64,000 bases of DNA, from positions 49,309,854-49,373,853 of the forward strand of contig CM070520.1 in assembly GCA_036346375.1 (NCBI GenBank), written 5' to 3'. The notes below the pieces were generated by a model, which was not told the DNA's origin, ran no database searches, and saw only the letters and a list, made by a program, of their open reading frames with translations. This document shows positions 57,979-64,000 of the stretch, piece by piece (the first letter of the stretch is position 1; every line of letters starts with the position of its first letter). Source of the stretch: Guadua angustifolia. Taxonomy: Eukaryota > Streptophyta > Magnoliopsida > Poales > Poaceae. A program made the position numbers and the translations under genes.

Positions 57979-59430
57979 GCCTGTGATTTGTCTCACTTCT
58001 CAGTCCTTACTACTGGAGGAAATCATCATATCTTCACTAGAGGCTTGGTTTATATAATAAGGTTCCACATAAAACACTAAGCTGTGAGTTAGGCGGAAAT
58101 GGTCGGATGGGATGTTACCCTCACAAGTCTACTTGTCAAATGACACTTTTGGTGAACTTCTTATTAATAATAAATGCATCCAGTTTCTCTAAAATAAGGT
58201 CAGATGTGTTGTTACCCTCTCAAGTCTACTTATCAATTGTAATTTTTTTTGTTTAACTTCTTATTAATAATAAATGCATCCAATTTCGCCAAAATAAGTC
58301 CAATTGTCATGTTGCGCTAGGTGAACATCTTATGTAGTAGCGAAAATTGCTCTACTACAAAGTCCCTTTTCAGGCCATTGAATATTTTTTTCTACTGATA
58401 TCACAAAGGACATCTCAGAACTTACTATGCTCTCTTCATGTTTGTGCAGGCTTCAATTTCGAGAGGTCAGAGGGATGAATAGGGATCTGGCAGTTGATGG
58501 ATCAACCAGCTCTTGACTATCTAGATGTCCATGGTTCGGGTTTGCAGGAATTAATGACACTGTCTGCTGAGGCTCATAGTAACGGAGCTTAGAATTGGTT
58601 ATGTTGCTGCCTAGATGTAGGTGTAGTCGTACCTGACTTAACGAGGCTCCTTACCACTCGTACCCTTTGGGTTACTGTGTAGCAGTAGTTACCCTGCTGG
58701 AGGCATCTTTTGATCTTTTCCCCTAGGTTTTACTGACGTGCACATCTTGATCTTTTCCCCTTGGTTATACTGACGTGCGTATCTGCTGGTCTTTTAAGGG
58801 ACGGGTTTTTATCTACTTTTTTTTCGTTTCATTTTGCATTCTTAGGTATCTTTTGTACGTAGCAGTGAGCACCTTGCGTTTCTTTTCTTTTAACATACCG
58901 TTACGGAATGCCTTGAGATTGCCAAGACATGCCTGGCGAGTGGTGAAGATGGATTAAATCTTGTTTACGTTAAAAGATGCGGTTTGCTAATTCTAAGTTG
59001 CCTGAATTTTTTTATCTCTGTGACATCAAAGATTGCGTAAAACTAAGTCTAAAATTGTATTGCTAAGTAATATGCAGTTTTAGTGCCACTTTACTGTAAT
59101 TTCTTTTTCTATTTGTTTTTGTATTTGTAGGATTCACCTAGGTTTACTTTATTTTTCTAAGTTAGAATTTTTTATTTGTGTTTTTGTAGTTTTTTCTGTA
59201 TTTTGTAGAGGCGAGAGATGGATAAAACATAGTAGTATCGGATGCAAATCTATTGGCTGGCACTTGGGCCATCGAATTTCCAAATTGAGGAGTGGCAAAT
59301 ATCCAATTATTCCTAAAAAAAATAAATGAATGAGATTGGAAAAAAATTGTGCTTTTTTTTGTTTTGATATTGCTACCAATAGGACGTCTGATGGAAACCA
59401 AAAAAATCAGACGCCTCACTTAACTCAACC
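57979..59430. repeat. Right-hand copy of the window's left edge, 3' flank of NLR copy B
   Basis: About 58170-58560 aligns with 120-360, including CTTATTAATAATAA, TGCATCCAGTTT and ACTATGC...TCATGTTT. Two 97-bp tandem units start at 58114 and 58211. The rest, 58560-59430, shows no gene or repeat that I can name. Confidence 0.65.
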
Positions 59431-59890
59431 CAAGGATTCGAATTTTGTTTTGACCAAAATTTTGCCCACTACCAAATCCGAAATTTCAAGAAGTTTCATC
59501 ATTTCAAGACGATCCGAAATTTCATCATTTCGCATTTAAATCTGTGCAAAATTCAAAAAGAAAAATTCAAATCCGGTTTTTTTGCTACCGAAATTTCCGA
59601 AATTTCAGCCAAAAATTTGCATTGACCAAAAAATAGTTTAAATGGTGTCGAAAAATTTTGAAATTTTTTTTAAGGTTCCTGACATATCAGAGATGTTCTC
59701 ATAAAATTTTCAGGTGATTATTGGGTCTGTGTAATTTAAAAAAAAAATTCAAATATTGGTATTATGCAGATGAAACGTTGATGGGTAAGTTTGAACCGGA
59801 TGAAAAATGGTACAAACGATGTTAGAAAATTTTGAAATTTTTTGTGCATGATTCTAATGAATCACTAATTCGGCAAAATTTTATATCCTG
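59431..59890. repeat. AAATTTCGG-type repeat, another copy
   Basis: Rich in CCGAAATTTC motifs, then a stretch (59640-59890) matching the complement of the 29.6-30.1 kb tandem units. Confidence 0.6.
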
Positions 59891-60067
59891 CGCTAGACAG
59901 CCTACCTCTCATCTCCCAGCACTAGATGAGGCTAGAGATTGTGTGTCGACAACAGGAGGAAACTTACCCAATTTTTCGAGCTGCCCGACTCTGGAGAATA
60001 CTAGGATAGCTTCGGCGGCGTGCCACGCCGCGTGCGTCGCTTTTTTTGTGAAAATAATTTTGTTTTT

Positions 60068-60420
60068 GTCGCTGGCGTTTTTTTTAAAAGCCATCGAGAA
60101 AACGAGCGAAACGGTTAAAAGAATATAAATGTTTCTACGATTACGCTAAATCGAAAGCTCCTTTCGTAGAAAATCGATGTAATGATCCAAACGCAACTAT
60201 TTTTCCCGGTATTTATCTAGGGTCCTTTAACGATTTTTTTCCGTCGGGTTCTTTTTAAACCGTAGAGGAAACGCGAGAAACGGTTGAAAGGACACAAGCG
60301 TATCTGCGATCACGGTAAATCGAAAAGTCCTTTTCGTAAAAAATAAACGGAATGATCCGAATGTCACTACGTTTTTTTTCGGTATCTATTTAGAGTCTTC
60401 TAACGAAAAATCCGTGACTT
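60068..60420. repeat. Two diverged tandem units of about 175 bp
   Basis: Units at 60068-60242 and 60243-60420 share GAAACGGTT(A/G)AAAG, GGTAAATCGAAA-like and AATGATCC motifs. Confidence 0.7.
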
Positions 60421-60514
60421 TTCTGAACCAGAAGGTCCTCTTCGCTAAAAACCGTAAAAAGGACCTATACGTAATTAAAAATTTTTAGGAGGACTAAAAC
60501 ATGAAAATGTTTTT

Positions 60515-60565
60515 TTTGAGCCGAGCCGGCTGGCCGGCCGAGCCAAGCCGCCGGCTCGGCTCAAA
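60515..60565. repeat. Perfect GC-rich inverted repeat
   Basis: Sixteen bases TTTGAGCCGAGCCGGC (60515-60530) are the exact complement of 60550-60565, with a 19-base spacer also made of GGCC/GCCGAGCC motifs. Confidence 0.9.
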
Positions 60566-60637
60566 TCATCCGGAGGCCAGGAAATTTTTTGGTGTGGGCG
60601 TGACGTGGAGGGGCTCTCCAGCCGGGAACTTTTGCCA

Positions 60638-60812
60638 CATAACAAAAAATTGCCTATGTTGACTGCCTTTTGATCAATGATACAATGATAGATTAAGGGA
60701 TGATACAGATGAGGGATTGGAGAGAGTACTATCTTATCACGATCGTGTTAACACCATAACAAATATTGCCTATGTTGACTGCCTTTTGATCAATGATAGA
60801 TTAAGTTTGTGG
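60638..60812. repeat. Partial tandem repeat, 117-bp period
   Basis: CATAACAAA...TTGCCTATGTTGACTGCC and TTTTGATCAATGAT occur at 60638 and 60755. Confidence 0.8.
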
Positions 60813-61470
60813 CGAATCCAAATGTGTTATGAAAAGGAGCAAAATACCATATCAAAATCTTTGCTCTTGCACTGATGGAGTCAGAACATGCAGGGATATT
60901 GCATTGTCAGTGATTCATGGTTGAATCTATATCCATTACCTCGGGAGAGATTACCAGAAGAAAATGTTGCTGAGAGATCAACCTAACTTTATGACAGTAG
61001 CCATAGTATATGGCTATATGCAAAGACTAGGGAGGATAACTTACAGCACCCCATTGTTCCAAGCAGGTTAAAACAGCTCATGGATTAAGAGCTATAAGAT
61101 ATTCAAATTTTGATCCATGAGAAATAGTATCATGTGCACTCGTGTGGACGATTGTGTCATGAGAAAGTGCTATAAAGGCATCTTTCTCTTATACGGGAAC
61201 ACAAACAAATTTAAACACAACATACTTCAAAAGAAAAGGGAAGAAAATCAGTGCAGCATGTATCTCTGTCTGCTCAATTCTTCAGCTATTTGTTTCCGTT
61301 GCAACTCGAAGCTTTTCAGCATCTTCATCTTACTAGCTCTGGCAATTGTAAAAATTGATCAAATGACGTTGTAGTGGAGATTATCTTCAGGAAGGTTAAG
61401 TAGTATACATTCTACTCCAAGTCGCAACAATCCACCATTTCCAAGTCTGGAAACAATAATCCTACCAGGA
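60813..61470. other. Intergenic, nothing recognised
   Basis: AT-rich sequence without a domain-bearing frame. It has no counterpart in the left-hand copy of the duplication, so it was either added to copy B's flank or lost from copy A's. Confidence 0.4.
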
Positions 61471-62216
61471 AGGCACATGTCGTCAGCACGAGGAGCATCA
61501 TCTGAAACCAATCTACAAAATGACAGGATTCAGAGACTTGTTGATATGACAAACCTTGGTGAAAACTTTGCTCAGCGCTTCAGTCTGCTATTTCTACCTC
61601 AGCAGCCTCTACGAATGGCATATTTCCAAGTCTTCGGTTTTGATAGCTTAGACCCTGAATCATAAATGAATGTTAGAATTTATATGTGCAAATCAATGTA
61701 TAATACAGGAGAATTAACTAGAGAATCTTCTAATGTATGGCACATTGTCCATGGGAGTTCAAACAAAACCATTCTTTATATAAGAAAGGTGCAAGATAAT
61801 TGAACTGCTCATCTAGCTTTGGATTGTGGTACATTTTGGAACCTAATTAACTTTTGGAGTTGGGCTTCAGCCCATTCGATCGTATTTTGTTAAATCTACT
61901 GAGTATTTGTGTCAACTACACTAAGGGCTTCGTTTCGACTAGGGGTGAAATTGATGGACCAAAATGATCCAACAGAATAGTTTAGGTACTAAAATTGCCA
62001 AAGCCCCGAGTTTAAGGACCAAAATGCCCTATCTCTGACCAAATCAAAACTTTATTTCTTACCACCGAATCGACAAATGGTTCTGCAACATGAAAATTAG
62101 TGCCAAGTCAGGAGGTATACTTTATACAATTTCATACGGGACACTAGTTTGCTTGGTTGCATTGCACTAGGCTCAGTTCTTTTCTCTTTTTAAATAATTT
62201 TAAAAAATACATAATA
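61470..62216. repeat. 3' flank of NLR copy B, right arm of the duplication
   Basis: Matches about 640-1504 closely, but without the 110-bp LINE insert. It carries the 62-codon shared frame at 61477-61665. Confidence 0.85.
61477..61665 (+). other. 62-codon open frame, copy B version
   Basis: Full-length counterpart of 645-833 with four amino-acid differences. No family recognised. Confidence 0.2.
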
Positions 62217-62248
62217 CTCCCTCCACCTAAATAGATGTTATTATAATA

Positions 62249-62475
62249 CTCCCTCCATTCCTAAATAGATGTTATTATAGGATTTTGTATAACAACTAAG
62301 GCATGTATATAAAAGACCATAATATCCTCCTTCATCTAGTAGTATGACCTTAGAAATAGGTATGGAACATGCAAATGAAAGAAGGTAAAAAAGTTATCTC
62401 AGAATTGTAGAATGATATGTATTTAAAAACAAAAAGTTAAAAGTTAAAATGATATATATTTAGGAATCAAAGGAG
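62249..62475. mobile_element. Stowaway-like MITE at the 3' end of NLR copy B
   Basis: Left end CTCCCTCCATTCCTAAATA (62249-62267), preceded by a partial duplicate of the same end (62217-62248). The right end, read on the complement, is CTCCTTTGATTCCTAAATA. The MITE is at the same place as in copy A and so predates the duplication. It lacks about 150 bp of copy A's interior, between two GATATGTA words. Confidence 0.75.
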
Positions 62476-64000
62476 CAAAAGCAACTGGATGCATGTGTTT
62501 GTTGGAAGGTACCTTCAATATGAGCGTCTATATCTTTCTCCTCGAGGTCACTGAGTCGTTGCTGCAGGCGTGTAGGGAGCAACTTTATACGACGGCAATT
62601 TTTAATGGTAAGAGATTGAAGGGATGTGTACGATTCAGGCCCATTTGGTATGGCTGCCAGGCAGTCGCAATCATAAAGTTCCAGGGATTTCAATGATGGA
62701 AGCTCCCCCGAGCAAGATTCCAGTGATCTCAACGTCTTACAGCCATAAATTCTTAGATCTTGTAGGGCATCCAGCTGGCCTGATAGGGATTCAATATTAC
62801 AGCACTCGTAAATGATGATGTCCATGAGGGTCGAGGGAAGATTGAGAAGCTCTGAAATGCTATCACACCCATGTAGTTCTAGAGATTCCAGGCATGGAAG
62901 GAAAAGCTCCGTGGCTGATGGCGATAGCCTTTGTACAGCTGTGGAGTGCATGATGTCAGTGCCAGGTTGAATTACTGCTGACTCTTCCTGCTGTTCAACC
63001 TGATGTGTCCTCTCCAAACTCGCAACCGGATTCCGAAATTTCAACTCAAGCTTACGGCAACGCCAAATTGCCATTCCTTTGAGAGATGCGGCCACGTTGA
63101 AGATCTCCACCAAGCTTTGACAGCCCACTATTCGTAGAGACTCGAGACATGGCAGGAATTGACTTCTTTCTGATGTTGATTGGTCAGGAGGTTGCGCGTA
63201 TCCAGTCAGTTTGCTGCACCCATAAATATTTAATTTCCTCAAGGATACCAAGCTTTGGAACTCTTTCTCTGGCCAGTGGACGAGCCCATCGCAGCTACGA
63301 ATGGTCAAATCTTGAAGCTGTACAAAACATTTCCATAGCGCTAGCGCACTTGAGCGGAAGAAGAAGTTGCAGCCTTCTAACCACAAAATCGACAAAGGGG
63401 ATTTATGGTTCTCTTTCTCCTTGCCGTCCACCAAATCAGCCGGCAGTTCTATTTCTCCGCCATCGTATATCAAAAACAAATTGGACAATGAAGTCAAATA
63501 TCTAGCTGCCAATAGATAAATCTGTTTGTTGCCACCACGTATTGATAATGAACTGAGCTTTGGTGCTTGAGGAAAACTTGTTAGCTCTGGGCATCCCGAA
63601 ATACTAGCATTCTCAAGGTTAGGGAGGGAGGAATGTTCACCATCCATTGTTCCTTCCGTCATCCCCCAGCTCTTTAAACTATCTAAACCATCTAGCCAGA
63701 TTACCTTTAATTCTGGAAATGCCGAATTGGAACTCGTATGGTCTCCAAGCAGCAGTGGTGCTTCCGGTAATGCCATTAGCTTTTTGCATCTGTTGATTGA
63801 CAGCTTCTCAAGTTGAGGAAACATTATTGGTTCTCCTTGCCGCCCATCTATTTCCAACCATCTCTCGAAATCCGGCAGATCTTGTAGCTCAAGCTCCTTC
63901 AGTTTTGGAAATGTAAAGTATATATCACCGCTGAACAAGAATTTTATTTTTTCCAACCCATGCAAAGAAAGAAGTTGTAGTTCTTGCAGCTGGCACAATG
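62460..64000 (-). CDS. CC-NBS-LRR (NLR) copy B, LRR end, runs off the window
   Basis: 512 or more codons are open to the right edge. The true start, coiled coil and NB-ARC lie beyond 64000. The visible part is a chain of irregular plant LRRs (LxxLxxLxL plus C/N repeats such as LEKLSINRCKKL, LQDLTIRSCDGLVHWPEKEFQSL, LKSLELYDCDCLAAIPNGPESYTSLQSLTIKNC), which in NLRs sense effectors and restrain activation. It ends ...DLEEKDIDAHIEGTFQQTH and then a few residues read from the MITE end, with the stop TAA within the MITE terminus. A GAAG/GTACCT at about 62510 could instead be a splice donor that removes this tail. I see no stop or frameshift in view, unlike copy A, so this may be a functional gene. 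Confidence 0.85.
   Translation of the reverse strand, partial: LCQLQELQLLSLHGLEKIKFLFSGDIYFTFPKLKELELQDLPDFERWLEIDGRQGEPIMFPQLEKLSINRCKKLMALPEAPLLLGDHTSSNSAFPELKVIWLDGLDSLKSWGMTEGTMDGEHSSLPNLENASISGCPELTSFPQAPKLSSLSIRGGNKQIYLLAARYLTSLSNLFLIYDGGEIELPADLVDGKEKENHKSPLSILWLEGCNFFFRSSALALWKCFVQLQDLTIRSCDGLVHWPEKEFQSLVSLRKLNIYGCSKLTGYAQPPDQSTSERSQFLPCLESLRIVGCQSLVEIFNVAASLKGMAIWRCRKLELKFRNPVASLERTHQVEQQEESAVIQPGTDIMHSTAVQRLSPSATELFLPCLESLELHGCDSISELLNLPSTLMDIIIYECCNIESLSGQLDALQDLRIYGCKTLRSLESCSGELPSLKSLELYDCDCLAAIPNGPESYTSLQSLTIKNCRRIKLLPTRLQQRLSDLEEKDIDAHIEGTFQQTHASSCFCSFDS

Noticed and set aside
61117..61374. 85-codon plus-strand open frame near NLR copy B
   Set aside because: No domain, AT-rich, and without a counterpart in copy A's flank.

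Overview
This window is plant nuclear DNA, almost certainly from a grass (Poaceae). The evidence is a coiled-coil NLR disease-resistance gene pair, an F-box/LRR gene of the grass-expanded type, grass Stowaway, Tourist and hAT miniature elements, and copia and gypsy retrotransposons primed by initiator-tRNA-Met. I cannot name the species from sequence alone. Coding content is mostly mobile elements. The host genes are a partial NLR at the right edge, a broken NLR at the left, and a decayed F-box gene in the middle.

Layout. 1-8.6 kb: downstream flank and body of NLR copy A (minus strand). It has lost its NB-ARC domain and is frameshifted. A Stowaway-like MITE lies at its 3' end, and a 4.7-kb copia element (1752-6449, TSD ATCAC, LTRs differing at 2 of 186 sites) lies inside that MITE. 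8.8-9.5 kb: a 5'-truncated LINE (9-bp TSD). 9.8-12.4 kb: a Stowaway MITE and LTR-derived repeats. 12.4-30.3 kb: a nest. A plus-strand gypsy-type LTR fragment (from 12396) is followed by a repeat with AAATTTCGG-rich ends (13951-14670 and 29589-30290), which is split by a minus-strand solo LTR (14671-29588, TSD TTATT), which is split by an 11.5-kb SIRE/Maximus-type copia element (16569-28077, TSD ACTTG) carrying an extra env-position ORF. 30.3-31.4 kb: second copy of the repeat seen at 9.8-10.8 kb. 31.4-37.4 kb: decayed minus-strand LTR-like DNA. 37.9-45.2 kb: two hAT-like elements (TSDs GTTGTAAT and GGTTAGAG/GGTCAGAG) and Tourist-type MITEs in otherwise featureless DNA. 46.3-48.7 kb: a direct duplication. 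49.6-51.1 kb: F-box/LRR pseudogene. 52.8-58.0 kb: a very young Reina-like chromovirus (TSD GAGAT, one difference between its 401-bp LTRs) that is nevertheless frameshifted. 58.1-64 kb: flank and LRR end of NLR copy B, matching the left edge of the window.

Reading the window as history: one NLR with its 3' flank was duplicated, and the two copies now lie about 56-61 kb apart. Copy A then decayed and received a LINE tail, a copia element and deletions. The space between the copies filled with nested retrotransposons. Because copy B keeps empty sites, several insertions can be dated relative to the duplication. I found no CRISPR, operon, rRNA or convincing tRNA gene, and nothing that I would call a new biological system. 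The most interesting signals are the MITE-derived end of the NLR reading frame, the hypervariable hairpin-bearing block in the SIRE LTRs, the templated inverted filler near the F-box gene, and the mismatch between young LTRs and broken reading frames in the Reina-like element.
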